From Alkalihalobacillus sp. TS-13 (GTDB lineage: Bacteria; Bacillota; Bacilli; Bacillales; Fictibacillaceae): a stretch of DNA of 64,000 nt. Of this stretch, positions 51,231 to 60,914 are shown piece after piece. The translations under genes were made by a program, and so were the position numbers. Location: positions 1 through 64,000 of the forward strand of contig NZ_JAHKSI010000007.1 in NCBI RefSeq assembly GCF_019720915.1. Reading direction: 5' to 3'. The notes under the pieces were generated by a model. It was not told the DNA's origin, did no database searches, and was given only the letters and a program-made list of their open reading frames with translations. The first letter of the stretch is position 1. Each line of letters starts with the position of its first letter.

Positions 51231-53153
51231 TTATTCTTTTACTTTTAAAAGCCTTAGGCCATTCAATGTAACAAGAAGGGTTGCCCCCATATCTGCAAAG
51301 ATCGCAATCCACAGAGTCAGCCAACCTGGCACGACGAGTAAGAGTGCCAATAGTTTAACTCCGATCGAAAAAGCAATGTTCTGCTTGATGATCGCAAGAG
51401 TTTTCCGGCTAAGCTTGATGGTATATGGAAGTTTGCGTAAGTCATCTCCCATCAGAGCGATATCCGCTGTTTCGATAGCTGTATCGGTACCAGCACCGCC
51501 CATGGCAATTCCAACGGTAGAGGAAGCAAGAGCAGGTGCGTCATTTACACCATCCCCGACCATCGCGACTTTCCCAAACCGCTGTTCATACTCTTTAATG
51601 TAGTTTAATTTTTCTTCAGGAAGCAGTTCTGCTTTTATGGTAGAAATGTTTATTTGCTCCCCGATGCTGTTTGCTGTCAGCTGATGGTCACCAGTCAGCA
51701 TGATTGTATTTTTGATATTCATAGAATGTAGTGCTTTCACGACTTCGGCACTTTCATCCCGTATTGTATCCGCTACTGCAATGAGCGCAAGCAGATGCTC
51801 TTCTGTGCCGACCGCCAGCACAGTTTTCCCTTCAGAACGAAGACGATCGATGACAGTATACGTATCATGTTCAAGCTGGACTTGCAAATCCTCAGTAAAT
51901 AATGCAAGACTTCCAGCATAATAAACAGTCTGATCGATCGTACCTTTTATACCCTTACCGGTAATCGATTTGAAGTTCTCTATATTCTCTGATGGCTTCT
52001 CAATCCCCATCTCTTCAGATTTCTTCAATATTGCAGATGCTAAAGGGTGCTGCGATCTACTTTCAAGAAAAGCAGCAATCCGGATAATTTCAGACTCCTT
52101 GTATTCGACCAGCGGGATAATATCGGTGACTTCAGGGATTCCCTTTGTCAAGGTTCCGGTTTTATCAAATGCAATAGATTTCAATTTCCCCGCTTCTTCT
52201 AAATAGACACCGCCTTTTACTAACACACCGTTCCGTGCAGCATTCCCAACTGCTGTGACAATGGAAACAGGCGTCGAAATCACGAGTGCACAAGGACAGC
52301 CGACGACTAGGACAGCCAGCCCTTGATAGATCCATTCTCCCCAGCTTCCCCCTAATAATGGCGGAATTACCGCTACTCCTATCGCCACTAAAATGATGGC
52401 GGGGGTATAATATTTTGCGAAACGATCTACAAACGATTGGGATGGAGCGCGCTCTTCTTGTGCTTCTTCAACTAGATGGATGATCTTCGCTAATGTTGTA
52501 TCCTCTACCCGTTTCGTCACTTCAACTTCTAAATAGCCATCTTCATTCAATGTTCCAGCAAAAGCTTCATCGCCGACAGACAGGTGGACTGGTACAGATT
52601 CGCCAGTAACCGCAGATTGGTTCACGAATGATCCGCCTTTCGTAACGAGTCCATCCATGGCTAGCTTTTGCCCCGGTAAAACAATCATCGTATCTCCGAC
52701 TAGCACGTCCTCTACAGGGATTGTCATTTCCTTATTGTATCGCAGAACAGTCGCTTCCTTTGGGGCGATTTCCATCAATCCGCGGATTGACTGGCGTGCT
52801 TTTTCCATCGAATAAGCTTCAAGGATTTCACTGATTGCAAACAGGATCACGACCATGGCACCTTCACCCCATTCACCGATCAAGGCAGCTCCGATGATTG
52901 CGATTGTCATGAGTGTCCTCATATTGAATTCGAGACTAAGCAGGTTTTTTAATCCTATAAGGAATAATCGATATCCCCCTATAAGTATAGAACCTGCATA
53001 AAAGCCGTTAGCTAAAAACGATCCTTCTCCGTTTAACAAGCTGATTGTCCAACCGACTATTAAAAAAATCCCGGCAATGAACACATTCCAATGGCGTTTC
53101 AGAAACGGTTCTTTCTTTTCTTCTTCTTTCAAATGGTCAGGACGGACTTTCAA
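51231..53153 (-). CDS. cadA: Heavy-metal P1B-type ATPase CadA, main open frame
   Basis: 640 residues of a Cd/Zn/Pb/Co efflux ATPase: the membrane CPC motif ([10 protein letters not shown]), phosphorylation site [14 protein letters not shown] (VTGESVPV) and [10 protein letters not shown] are intact. Frame-continuous codons extend upstream to a TTG at 53360 with AGGAGGGG, giving 709 residues like B. subtilis CadA. That extension is interrupted by a single TGA at 53298-53300 exactly where the first Cys of the GFTCxxC metal-binding motif belongs. An internal start near 53153 (TTG, poor site) would give a protein without the N-terminal metal-binding domain. Confidence 0.88.
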   Translation of the reverse strand: MKVRPDHLKEEEKKEPFLKRHWNVFIAGIFLIVGWTISLLNGEGSFLANGFYAGSILIGGYRLFLIGLKNLLSLEFNMRTLMTIAIIGAALIGEWGEGAMVVILFAISEILEAYSMEKARQSIRGLMEIAPKEATVLRYNKEMTIPVEDVLVGDTMIVLPGQKLAMDGLVTKGGSFVNQSAVTGESVPVHLSVGDEAFAGTLNEDGYLEVEVTKRVEDTTLAKIIHLVEEAQEERAPSQSFVDRFAKYYTPAIILVAIGVAVIPPLLGGSWGEWIYQGLAVLVVGCPCALVISTPVSIVTAVGNAARNGVLVKGGVYLEEAGKLKSIAFDKTGTLTKGIPEVTDIIPLVEYKESEIIRIAAFLESRSQHPLASAILKKSEEMGIEKPSENIENFKSITGKGIKGTIDQTVYYAGSLALFTEDLQVQLEHDTYTVIDRLRSEGKTVLAVGTEEHLLALIAVADTIRDESAEVVKALHSMNIKNTIMLTGDHQLTANSIGEQINISTIKAELLPEEKLNYIKEYEQRFGKVAMVGDGVNDAPALASSTVGIAMGGAGTDTAIETADIALMGDDLRKLPYTIKLSRKTLAIIKQNIAFSIGVKLLALLLVVPGWLTLWIAIFADMGATLLVTLNGLRLLKVKE

Positions 53154-53360
53154 GTTTTCAAAAGCCCCCGCTTTTTCAATCTCTTTTACATGTGCGTTTC
53201 CTTTAACTGTAAGCTTTGAAGCTGTAAAATTTACTTTTGCGTCTAAAACACCATCCAGGCGTTTTACGTTCGTTTCGAACTTTTTGGCACAACTAGCTCA
53301 GGTGAATCCAGAGATCTTATATACATGCTGTTCTGTTTCTCTCACTTTAGCTTGTTGCAA
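53154..53360 (-). other. N-terminal HMA segment of cadA with in-frame TGA
   Basis: Translated through, this region reads LQQAKVRETEQHVYKISGFT[20 protein letters not shown] and continues in frame into CadA. The heavy-metal-associated domain is otherwise well preserved. The TTG at 53360 follows GAGGAGGGG and overlaps the cadC stop by 14 nt. The TGA may be a C-to-A mutation of TGC, a sequencing error or, less likely, a selenocysteine codon. Confidence 0.85.
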
Positions 53361-53730
53361 GGTGTTTCCCCTCCTCTAAATGGGAGAATGCGGTCTGGAT
53401 GATTTGCCTTACGTGTTCATCATCTAATGAGTAGTACACAAGCTTTCCGACTTTCCGATATTTTGCAAGTCCCATATTCCGAAGCAACCTCAGGTGATGG
53501 GAAGCCGTTGCAACCGTACAATCAACGATATTTGATACATCGCATACACATAGTTCTTCCTCTATCGTCAATGCATAAGCGATTTTGATCCTTGTATCAT
53601 CGGATAAGGCTTTGAAAACTTTTGCCGCTGACATGGTATCTTTTCCTTCTATATCAGCTTTTATCCGCCTCACTTTATCTTCATGCACACAATTGACTTT
53701 ACAAACATCGTCTTTCGCCATTTCGTTCAC
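53347..53730 (-). CDS. cadC: ArsR/SmtB-family metal repressor CadC
   Basis: 127-residue winged-helix repressor of the cad operon. It has an N-terminal metal-site Cys pair (VCKVNCVHED, Cys9/Cys13 or thereabouts) and the ELCVCD metal box in the alpha-3 helix. The DNA-binding helix is TVATASHHLRLLRNMGL. It senses Cd/Pb/Zn and releases DNA, inducing itself and cadA. Overlaps cadA by 14 nt. Confidence 0.92.
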   Translation of the reverse strand: MNEMAKDDVCKVNCVHEDKVRRIKADIEGKDTMSAAKVFKALSDDTRIKIAYALTIEEELCVCDVSNIVDCTVATASHHLRLLRNMGLAKYRKVGKLVYYSLDDEHVRQIIQTAFSHLEEGKHLATS

Positions 53731-53821
53731 CTCTCACCAATTCATTCAAACGTTCTTTTGAATATTAGTATATAAGGTATGACGTAATAACGTCAAACAT
53801 TACACACAGCATTTCCACCGC

Positions 53822-53856
53822 AAAAAAGACCCAAAAGTGTCCGTCACTCTTGGGTC
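53822..53856 (-). terminator. Terminator behind the 21-aa frame
   Basis: GACCCAAAAGTG and CACTCTTGGGTC pair; on the minus strand TTTTTTG follows. Confidence 0.8.
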
Positions 53857-53867
53857 AGCCTCTTTCC

Positions 53868-53933
53868 TTATCTTCTTTTATTCTTTCCTTTCAGTTCAAT
53901 GATGATCTTTTCGATTTCGTAGATATTAAACAT
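53868..53933 (-). CDS. Possible 21-aa small protein
   Basis: ATG at 53933 follows AAAGGGAGCGG at good spacing and encodes 21 residues, MFNIYEIEKIIIELKGKNKR plus a final Arg. A perfect terminator follows 12 nt after the stop. A free-standing small gene with its own ribosome site and terminator is plausible, but no family is recognised. The rest of the gap to 54218 shows nothing recognisable. Confidence 0.45.
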   Translation of the reverse strand: MFNIYEIEKIIIELKGKNKRR

Positions 53934-54218
53934 GGAATCCGCTCCCTTTTCGAGTTCGTTTTGTTACTCTTAGTTTACGGAATTCCCCTTGTTTATTAAC
54001 CGGTCAGCAGATTGGATTTTCCTCCTCCTCTAGATTGATTTTATTCTCCGTCTATGCCCCAAACCAATGCAAAAGATCATACGGTTTCATTTTTGGGATC
54101 GTTTCAGTCGATTTCAATTCACTGCACTCATACTGAAAACAGCACGCCAAGACTCTACAGTACGTGAAAAACGAGGAGACTTACGGAATTAGGCAAAGAT
54201 GTATCAATTTTCATGGAC

Positions 54219-54851
54219 TCAGAAGTCAGCTCTTCTTACATTCCCGTAACATTCCAGGTTTCCTTTTTCGATTACAATGCCCGCTCGGTCCTGACATACA
54301 TACAGGGGTATTGATGTACGAGTCATGAATCTTTCTACTGCTACTGTCATGCGAACCCGATCTATGAAATGGGGTAAGAAATGCAGCTGGACTAAGTTGA
54401 GTGCCTCAGGATCGGCAAGTCGGACATCATTGGGGTCCAAAAATTGCGCAACCTCTATTGTCGGCGACATCATCATCGCGCCTGCACTTACCCCGATCAA
54501 GACTCCACCGGTTTTTACAAAGTCCTGTAGAAAACACAGCATGTTCCTCGAACGTAGATTCTTCAAAGAATAATATGTATTTCCACCAGATAAGTAAATC
54601 GCATCACAGGACGATAACTCATCCAGGTTTTCAGGTTCATATTCTTTATCAATATCAAAATAAACATATTGATCAAAACCAAACCGTTGCAAATGCGGTT
54701 TCATACGATTGAAGTAATGTTTTGTCACATCGTATTGTGAAGGGATATAGCCTAATGTAGAACCTTTCTCTGAGACAATCTGCCTGATCTTCTTCTCCAA
54801 CTCTTTATCTAGATGTTCATCGATATTGCTCAACATGATCAATTGACTCAT
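54219..54851 (-). CDS. Peptidase family S51 protein (dipeptidase E-like)
   Basis: 210 residues of the cyanophycinase/PepE family. The nucleophile serine is in GVSAGAMMMS, preceded by the glutamine/asparagine strand AIYLSGGNTYYSL; the histidine region is LQLHFLPHF. PepE enzymes cleave Asp-X dipeptides, and some relatives split the beta-Asp-Arg released by cyanophycinase. With cphBA 8 kb away, a role in cyanophycin breakdown is possible but only inferred. Confidence 0.85.
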   Translation of the reverse strand: MSQLIMLSNIDEHLDKELEKKIRQIVSEKGSTLGYIPSQYDVTKHYFNRMKPHLQRFGFDQYVYFDIDKEYEPENLDELSSCDAIYLSGGNTYYSLKNLRSRNMLCFLQDFVKTGGVLIGVSAGAMMMSPTIEVAQFLDPNDVRLADPEALNLVQLHFLPHFIDRVRMTVAVERFMTRTSIPLYVCQDRAGIVIEKGNLECYGNVRRADF

Positions 54852-55010
54852 ATAAAAACCTCTCTTTTTTACTTCCTTATATGTCTTTCTTCTTCATACA
54901 CTTGATCCCTTTTCTTTTAGTAAAAATGAAACTATTATTCTTCTAAACCGTATAGTACGATGTAACAAAAAACATACATATTTTGGAATATATCAAAAGG
55001 GGTGATGGTG

Positions 55011-56561
55011 GTGATTCAGCATGTTAAGAAAAAACGCACAATCTATTTACCAGTGATGCTTATTTTCCTATTAATCGGGTTGTTGACATTTCACCATGCA
55101 ATGAAGGAACGGGGTCTGACTCCGGAAGGTCTCAGTCGTAATACAGAAATTGTCGATGGGGTAACCGGGAAGCTCCTCACAGCTAAAAAAGTTGATTCCG
55201 GGTATGATGTACACTTTAATGAAAATGGGAAGCTCACGAACGTCCATGTCACTGAAAAACTGGAAGTGACCAATAAAGAAACCCTTCCGATTGAGCTAGG
55301 TCTATCGGCTACTATATGGGCAAAGAACAATACTGCCTATTTTATTGAAGATCAAGCGTTGACTTATTTTGATGGGAAAGAGAAACGAACGATAGCTGAC
55401 AAGATAGATGGTTTCGAAGCCTCTGTTACTAATCTCTATTATTGGGAAAAAGATAGGATCTTTAAGGTTGATTCTACAACCAAAACTTCAGAGCAGCTGG
55501 TAATAACCGATCACCCGGTCTCTAACGTATTTGCAAGTGATCAGAAAGGACTTTTTGCAGTAACAAGTAAAAAAGAAGAATATACAACCCAAGTATCAGT
55601 ATATAAAACCGATGAGGGCACCGTTAACGAATCAGTGAAATTCGATATCAATTCCATCAGCGGGGAGAGTGTGACAGATATCGACCTTGCTGAAAATGAT
55701 GATGGGATGCATCTCATCTATCAAACTGGCCAAGCCCATGGCGGCACGATTATCGTCAGAGGGCATTACGCTCTCTTCAAAAAAGCACAAGAAGAACCTT
55801 CTTTTAATGAAGTTCGGGTCTACGATACATTTACGAATAGTAGACAGCGGGTGTTCGACAATATGAACCTCGTTATAACTGAGAATGGTCCAGAAATATA
55901 TCTATCGATCAGAAGCAAGATCAAACCGAAAATCGAAAGCTGGAACGTGTATCGAGCTGTTCCGAAAGATGGAAAGTGGCTAGCAAGTCACATCAGCACC
56001 TCAACCTCTGTATCAAAGAATCACGTCTATGTTGATGAAGGTGAACTTTTCTGGCTGGATACAAGAGGAAAAAACGCTAAGATCATGGCAGTATCGGATC
56101 ACCCTGAACTTGTCGAAAAAGGTGAAAGCCTACAAGCCTCTGATTGGGTGAATGGCTTCTATACAGGGATGGCGAAGCTGCCATATGGACTGATTCTATT
56201 ATTAGTTGCCGTCATGTGGCTTGCACCGGCAATCATTTTCCTCTTCTGTGTTTCATTCTGGAATGAAGATGCAATAGAACAGCGCCGCAGCTGGGTCCGA
56301 TACAGCACGATCGGTTTATTCACCATTTTTCAATATTTCTTGTTGCAGCGGTTTTTCACACCGATGTTTGAAGTTTTTTCACCAATTTACTTATCGTTTC
56401 AAATGCATTCGTTAATAATTCCGATCGTACTTGTCCTTCTAAGTCTGTTATTCACAAAACTTGTAAGGAAAAGTCATTGGAATCTCTATCAGGAATTCGG
56501 ATACTTCTCCCTCTTCCATACGTTGATGATCATCTTTCTGATCTCACCTTATACGATTTAA
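55011..56561 (+). CDS. Unknown membrane protein with large extracytoplasmic domain
   Basis: About 516 residues, not recognised. One N-terminal membrane helix (IYLPVMLIFLLIGLLTF), then ~370 residues rich in beta strands (propeller-like: repeated hydrophobic strands with D/N/G turns) and four C-terminal helices (about 385-515; LILLLVAVMWLAPAIIFLF, TIGLFTIFQYFLLQRFF, LIIPIVLVLLSLLF, LFHTLMIIFLISPY). The start lies among GTG, ATG, GTG and GTG codons at 55002-55013; AAAAGGGG favours 55008 or 55011. Divergent from the S51 peptidase gene. Confidence 0.7.
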   Translation: MIQHVKKKRTIYLPVMLIFLLIGLLTFHHAMKERGLTPEGLSRNTEIVDGVTGKLLTAKKVDSGYDVHFNENGKLTNVHVTEKLEVTNKETLPIELGLSATIWAKNNTAYFIEDQALTYFDGKEKRTIADKIDGFEASVTNLYYWEKDRIFKVDSTTKTSEQLVITDHPVSNVFASDQKGLFAVTSKKEEYTTQVSVYKTDEGTVNESVKFDINSISGESVTDIDLAENDDGMHLIYQTGQAHGGTIIVRGHYALFKKAQEEPSFNEVRVYDTFTNSRQRVFDNMNLVITENGPEIYLSIRSKIKPKIESWNVYRAVPKDGKWLASHISTSTSVSKNHVYVDEGELFWLDTRGKNAKIMAVSDHPELVEKGESLQASDWVNGFYTGMAKLPYGLILLLVAVMWLAPAIIFLFCVSFWNEDAIEQRRSWVRYSTIGLFTIFQYFLLQRFFTPMFEVFSPIYLSFQMHSLIIPIVLVLLSLLFTKLVRKSHWNLYQEFGYFSLFHTLMIIFLISPYTI

Positions 56562-56750
56562 ATGATAGAGAATCAGTGTTTGTCGCGATATTTCCACGTT
56601 GTGATTTTTCTGGAACATGTTGCGATTTTCCGGAAACTTGTCGAGATAACCGCATCAGGGATTTATACGGACACGCTCAGGTCAAAAATACGTATTACTG
56701 TCCGTATAAATTCCTTCCTAATGGCGCGAATTACTCAGTGAATATTACAA
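56562..56750. other. Intergenic region with a diverged GGACA repeat
   Basis: No gene. TATACGGACACGCTCAGG and ATTACTGTCCGTATA at about 56675-56713 form an inverted pair related to the ACGGACACC repeats elsewhere in the window. Confidence 0.4.
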
Positions 56751-56754
56751 TCTA

Positions 56755-56800
56755 AAAAGGGCGACCCCTTAGTCCTTATGGTGGGTCACCCTTTTTTTAT
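56755..56800. terminator. Bidirectional terminator before argH
   Basis: AAAAAGGGCGACCC and GGGTCACCCTTTTTTT pair across a short loop between the unknown membrane protein gene and argH (convergent). Confidence 0.85.
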
Positions 56801-58185
56801 ACCTTCTCTACGCTTTTCAGTTTTGTTTCAGCGAGTTCAATCTGCTTTTTGACTTGTGTTTGTCCCGTCCCGCCTGTACTGTTTCTCGCAGCAACCACGT
56901 TTTCGGGTGCTAGGACCTCATAGATATCCTCTTCAAATAACGGACTGAATTCCTGATAAACCTCGAGATTAAGGTCTAAGAGATATTTCTTTTGTTGGAT
57001 TGCATGGAGGACGATTTGACCGATGATCGCATGAGCCTCACGGAAAGGCAATCCTTTCGTAACGAGGTAGTCAGCCAAATCAGTGGCATTCGAATAGTCT
57101 TCAGTCACAGCCTTTCGCATCGCTCCTGTGTTCACCGTCATCGTTTCAATCATCGGTGCCAGAAGCTTCAACGATCCATCCAACGTTTTGACCGTATCGA
57201 ACATCCCTTCCTTATCTTCCTGCATATCCTTGTTATACGCTAACGGCAAACCTTTCAAGACAGTTAATAATCCCATAAGGTTCCCATACGTACGTCCCGT
57301 TTTCGCCCGTAAAAGCTCTGGGACATCAGGGTTCTTTTTTTGCGGCATGATGCTTGAACCGGTACAGAAAGAATCGTCCAACTCAATGAAACCGAACTCC
57401 TGACTCGACCAGATCACCATTTCTTCTGAAAGACGCGATATATGCGTCATCATGATTGAAGCGATCGAGAGAAATTCTAATATGAAGTCTCTGTCGCTTA
57501 CCGCATCCATGCTGTTTGGGTAGATCGAATCGAACTCAAGGATTTCAGCCACTCTCTCCCGATTGATCGAGAACGTCGTACCTGCCAGCGCACCGGCACC
57601 GAGCGGAAGGACATTCACTCTTTTCAGACTATCGACTAATCGTTCTTTGTCTCGCTCGAACATCCAGAAGTAAGCCATCAGATGATGGGCGAAAGAAATC
57701 GGCTGTGCACGTTGTAAATGTGTATAACCAGGTAAAATGGTATCAACATTCGCTTTAGATTGTACCAAGATCGAGTGTTGGACCTGTTCGACAAGCTGGA
57801 TGATCTCAGTCGTCTTGGTTTTCAAATATAAATGCATATCAGTTGCTACCTGATCATTCCGGCTGCGCCCTGTATGCAGTTTACCGCCTACAGTTCCGAT
57901 TTCATCAATCAAGTGCTTCTCGATATTCATATGGATGTCTTCATGTTCAACCGCATATTCAAGCTCTTCATTCTCGATTTTTTTCTTTAATGTTTCCAGC
58001 CCGTTTTTGATCGTGTCAGCTTCTTCAAGTGAAATGATCTCACATTCCGCAAGCATCTGGACATGCGCGAGACTACCCTTTATATCCTCTAATGCAAGCT
58101 GTTGATCGAATTCAATGGAGGCTGTGAACTCTTCAACAAGCTTATTGGTTTCTTTCGTAAAACGGCCGCCCCAAAGTTTAGCCAT
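56797..58185 (-). CDS. argH: Argininosuccinate lyase
   Basis: 462 residues, fumarase/aspartase superfamily; the last step of arginine synthesis. The signature [12 protein letters not shown] (catalytic Ser loop) and [13 protein letters not shown] and [13 protein letters not shown] are present. It overlaps argG by 8 nt. Confidence 0.97.
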   Translation of the reverse strand: MAKLWGGRFTKETNKLVEEFTASIEFDQQLALEDIKGSLAHVQMLAECEIISLEEADTIKNGLETLKKKIENEELEYAVEHEDIHMNIEKHLIDEIGTVGGKLHTGRSRNDQVATDMHLYLKTKTTEIIQLVEQVQHSILVQSKANVDTILPGYTHLQRAQPISFAHHLMAYFWMFERDKERLVDSLKRVNVLPLGAGALAGTTFSINRERVAEILEFDSIYPNSMDAVSDRDFILEFLSIASIMMTHISRLSEEMVIWSSQEFGFIELDDSFCTGSSIMPQKKNPDVPELLRAKTGRTYGNLMGLLTVLKGLPLAYNKDMQEDKEGMFDTVKTLDGSLKLLAPMIETMTVNTGAMRKAVTEDYSNATDLADYLVTKGLPFREAHAIIGQIVLHAIQQKKYLLDLNLEVYQEFSPLFEEDIYEVLAPENVVAARNSTGGTGQTQVKKQIELAETKLKSVEKV

Positions 58186-59413
58186 ACAATTTCTCCTTGC
58201 TGACTGCCTTAAGATTCGGCTTCTTATTCACTTCAGCATGTACTTTCGTCGAGAGCCCCCATAATTTGATAAAGCCTACAGCAGCATTGTGATCAAAGAG
58301 ATCTCCTTCTGAATAGGTCGCTAACTGCTCGTTATATAAGCTATGACTAGATTTACGTGCAACAACTGTTGCGTTACCTTTAAACAGCTTGATTTTGATT
58401 GTGCCGCTTACAACCTTTTGTGTTTCATTGATGAAGGCTTCCAATGCAGAGCGTAATGGTGAGTACCAAAGGCCTTCATATACAAGCTTCGCCATCTGTT
58501 GCTCCACCTGAGGCTTGAATTGAGTGACCTCGCGAGGCAACGTCAAGAATTCCAGCTCTTTATGTGCATTGATCAACAACAAAGCAGCAGGGTTCTCATA
58601 CACTTCTCGGGATTTGATTCCGACGAGACGATTCTCAATATGGTCGATTCGACCGTACCCATGTTTTCCACCGATTTCGTTCAATGTTTCGATCAACTCG
58701 ACGATCGGTGTCTTTTCACCATTTAGAGCGACAGGTACTCCCTCTTCAAAATCGATTTCGAGATATTCAGGCTCATTTGGAGTCATTTCGATTGGATTTG
58801 TCCAATCATACGCATTTTCTGGCGCCTCTGCCCATGGATCCTCAAGGACACCCGCTTCACAAGCACGGCCCCAAATATTAGCATCGATTGAAAAAGGATT
58901 GTCGAGATTGACCGGGATCGGAATGCCTTTCTCTGCTGCATATTCAATTTCTTCATCACGTGTCATTCCCCATTCACGAACAGGTGCAATGACTTGAAGA
59001 TCCGGATTTAAAGCCTGGATGGAAACCTCAAATCGTACCTGATCATTCCCTTTTCCAGTGCAGCCGTGTGCAACCGCCACTGCACCTTCCTGTTCAGCGA
59101 CTTCCACCAAAAGCTTCGAAATTAGGGGACGAGATAATGCTGAGGATAACGGATACTTTCCTTCATACAGGCAATTCGATTTCAATGCAGGCAATAAGTA
59201 TTCTTTTGCTAAAAGCTCCTTCGCATCGACTACAATCGATTTTATAGCACCTACGCTCAGCGCCTTGTTTTTGATGGTTTCTAAGTCTTTTCCTTCTCCT
59301 ACGTCTAAACCAAGTGCAATTACATCATAACCGTATTTTTCTTGTATCCATTTGATTGATACAGAAGTATCCAACCCACCTGAATAAGCTAAAACCACTT
59401 TCCCTTTGCTCAT
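58178..59413 (-). CDS. argG: Argininosuccinate synthase
   Basis: 411 residues joining citrulline and aspartate. N-terminal ATP motif [14 protein letters not shown], plus [13 protein letters not shown] and [10 protein letters not shown]. First gene of argGH; two ARG boxes lie just upstream. Confidence 0.97.
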   Translation of the reverse strand: MSKGKVVLAYSGGLDTSVSIKWIQEKYGYDVIALGLDVGEGKDLETIKNKALSVGAIKSIVVDAKELLAKEYLLPALKSNCLYEGKYPLSSALSRPLISKLLVEVAEQEGAVAVAHGCTGKGNDQVRFEVSIQALNPDLQVIAPVREWGMTRDEEIEYAAEKGIPIPVNLDNPFSIDANIWGRACEAGVLEDPWAEAPENAYDWTNPIEMTPNEPEYLEIDFEEGVPVALNGEKTPIVELIETLNEIGGKHGYGRIDHIENRLVGIKSREVYENPAALLLINAHKELEFLTLPREVTQFKPQVEQQMAKLVYEGLWYSPLRSALEAFINETQKVVSGTIKIKLFKGNATVVARKSSHSLYNEQLATYSEGDLFDHNAAVGFIKLWGLSTKVHAEVNKKPNLKAVSKEKLYG

Positions 59414-59431
59414 TAAGCTCCACTCCTTGTT

Positions 59432-59466
59432 GTGTATTTTTATTTATTTTAATGTATGTTTATTCA
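59432..59466 (-). promoter_or_regulatory. Two ARG boxes upstream of argG
   Basis: On the minus strand TAAATAAAAATACA (59432-59445; 12 of 14 matches to TGAATAAAAATTCA) and TGAATAAACATACA (59453-59466; 11 of 14) are centred 21 bp apart. This is one to two helical turns, typical for ArgR/AhrC operators. Arginine-bound regulator would repress argGH. Confidence 0.7.
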
Positions 59467-59549
59467 AAGTTAATCAATTGATACTAAATTACTTTATTTC
59501 TATACGAATGTCAACACATTTTGAAAAAGAAATCGGGAAGAATTTTTAA

Positions 59550-59746
59550 GGCTGTTTTCGAATAGATTGTTGTTTTAAAATATACTCGCTTTCCGCGGGC
59601 AATCTGCAAGCCTCCTCAGCGCGTCCTCGCTTGCGGGGTCTTGCTTAGCTTGCTTTTCCCGCTGGAGTCTCGCATATTTCCTCTGTCAAAAGGTTCAACA
59701 CATTTCATCTCACATTCCAATAGCAACATACTTTTAGAAAACAGCC
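59550..59746 (+). repeat. GGCTGTTTTC-end repeat element (complete)
   Basis: The ends GGCTGTTTTCGAATAG (59550) and CTTTTAGAAAACAGCC (59746) are imperfect inverted repeats. Inside are CTCGCTTTCCGCGGGC, GCAAGCCTCCTC, GCTTGCGGGGTCTTG and CCCGCTGGAGTCTCGCATAT. The core resembles the larger repeat family in reverse orientation. A lone right-end copy (TTTTAGAAAACAGC) follows at about 59847. Confidence 0.75.
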
Positions 59747-60050
59747 ATTTTAAAGATATTAGTCGTCAGGTTTCAGAGGATGATGATAGTGGATCGCGGT
59801 CCTTCATTCAGTTTTCATTCAATTTGTAGTTAATAAGTAACAATCTTTTAGAAAACAGCTGTCGATTTTACTTTTTTCGGAATTTGTACTAACATAGGGG
59901 ACCAAATGGACGAACATTTGGTATAAGATATTTCTTTTTGTAAAATCTACCATATGGAAGCAAAATGCTTAACCTTGTTCGAAGAATGTAGAATGAGGGG
60001 TTCAAAAGTTACCTCAGCTTTCAATTGAGGAATACAACATTGTTTGAAAG
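59747..60050. other. Non-coding gap upstream of the SurA-N-like lipoprotein
   Basis: Apart from the solitary repeat end near 59850 I see no gene or clear regulatory element. ACCAAATGG..CATTTGGT (about 59902-59922) forms a short inverted repeat. Confidence 0.4.
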
Positions 60051-60061
60051 GGGAATTTTCC

Positions 60062-60814
60062 TTGAAAAAAATCATGTATACAGCTTTAGTCGCCCTGTTT
60101 GCATTCGCTTTAGCAGCATGTGGTGGTAATGAAGAGGGTAAAGGTAACGAAAACAAAGAAGGTCAACAAAAGGACAAAGAGAATAAAGAAAAAACAGAAC
60201 AGATGGAAGAAATGCAGAAAAAGATGGAAGAACAACAGGTTGATGAAAATAAAGTGGTTGCTACTGTCAATGATGAAGAAATCAAAGGAGCAGATTTCAA
60301 CCGGGCATTAGGCCAAATGCAAATGCAGTATCAACAAATGGGACAAGATCCTACATCTAAAAAAGTTGCAGATCAATTGAAAAAGCAAGTCGTCACTGGT
60401 CTTGTGGATTTCGAAGTGATCGTTCAAGAGGCTGAAGCAAAGGGCTATGATGCATCAGAGGATGAAGTAAACAAACAGATCGATCAGATCAAAGGTCAAT
60501 TTGACGATGACAAGAAATTCAAGGAAGCATTGAAGACCAACAAGCTGAATGAAGAACAATTGAAAGAACAGATCGCAGCACAAATCCAGTATGAGACTTA
60601 TGTGGAAAAAGAAATTCCGGCTGAAGAGGTCTCTGAGGAAGAATTAAAAAAATATTACGACCAAATGAAAGAAGCTCAAGGAGAACAAGCTCCAAAGTAT
60701 GAAGAAGTAAAAGATCAACTTAAAAAACAAATGCAAGAGAAACAGAAGCAAGAAAAGGTAGCTCAAAAAGTGAAAGAACTGAAGAAAGATGCGGACATCA
60801 ATGTAAAAATCTAA
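60062..60814 (+). CDS. SurA-N-domain lipoprotein, possible foldase/chaperone
   Basis: 250 residues with lipobox LAAC (VALFAFALAACGG), a charged Glu/Lys/Gln-rich linker, then a SurA N-terminal-like chaperone domain (VVATVNDEEIKGADFNRAL...QVVTGLVDFEVIVQEAEAKG). Unlike PrsA it has no parvulin rotamase domain; the C-terminus is a long Lys/Glu/Gln coiled coil. The TTG start at 60062 follows AAAGGGG. It would act outside the membrane on secreted proteins; substrate unknown. Confidence 0.82.
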   Translation: MKKIMYTALVALFAFALAACGGNEEGKGNENKEGQQKDKENKEKTEQMEEMQKKMEEQQVDENKVVATVNDEEIKGADFNRALGQMQMQYQQMGQDPTSKKVADQLKKQVVTGLVDFEVIVQEAEAKGYDASEDEVNKQIDQIKGQFDDDKKFKEALKTNKLNEEQLKEQIAAQIQYETYVEKEIPAEEVSEEELKKYYDQMKEAQGEQAPKYEEVKDQLKKQMQEKQKQEKVAQKVKELKKDADINVKI

Positions 60815-60827
60815 GACGTATATAAGG

Positions 60828-60860
60828 AAAGAAGCAGCCAGCCGGCTGCTTCTTTCTTTT
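60828..60860. terminator. Bidirectional terminator
   Basis: GAAGCAGCC and GGCTGCTTC pair, flanked by AAA and TTTCTTTT, between the convergent lipoprotein and permease genes. Confidence 0.8.
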
Positions 60861-60914
60861 GTTAGTTTAATGTTTTTTTGAGATTAGAAATAAATCGCTT
60901 TCCGTAGCCTTTTG

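Noticed and set aside
56477-56755. 92-codon plus-strand open frame after the unknown membrane protein
   Set aside because: It overlaps the 3' end of the accepted gene in another frame and the repeat-containing gap, with no ribosome site.
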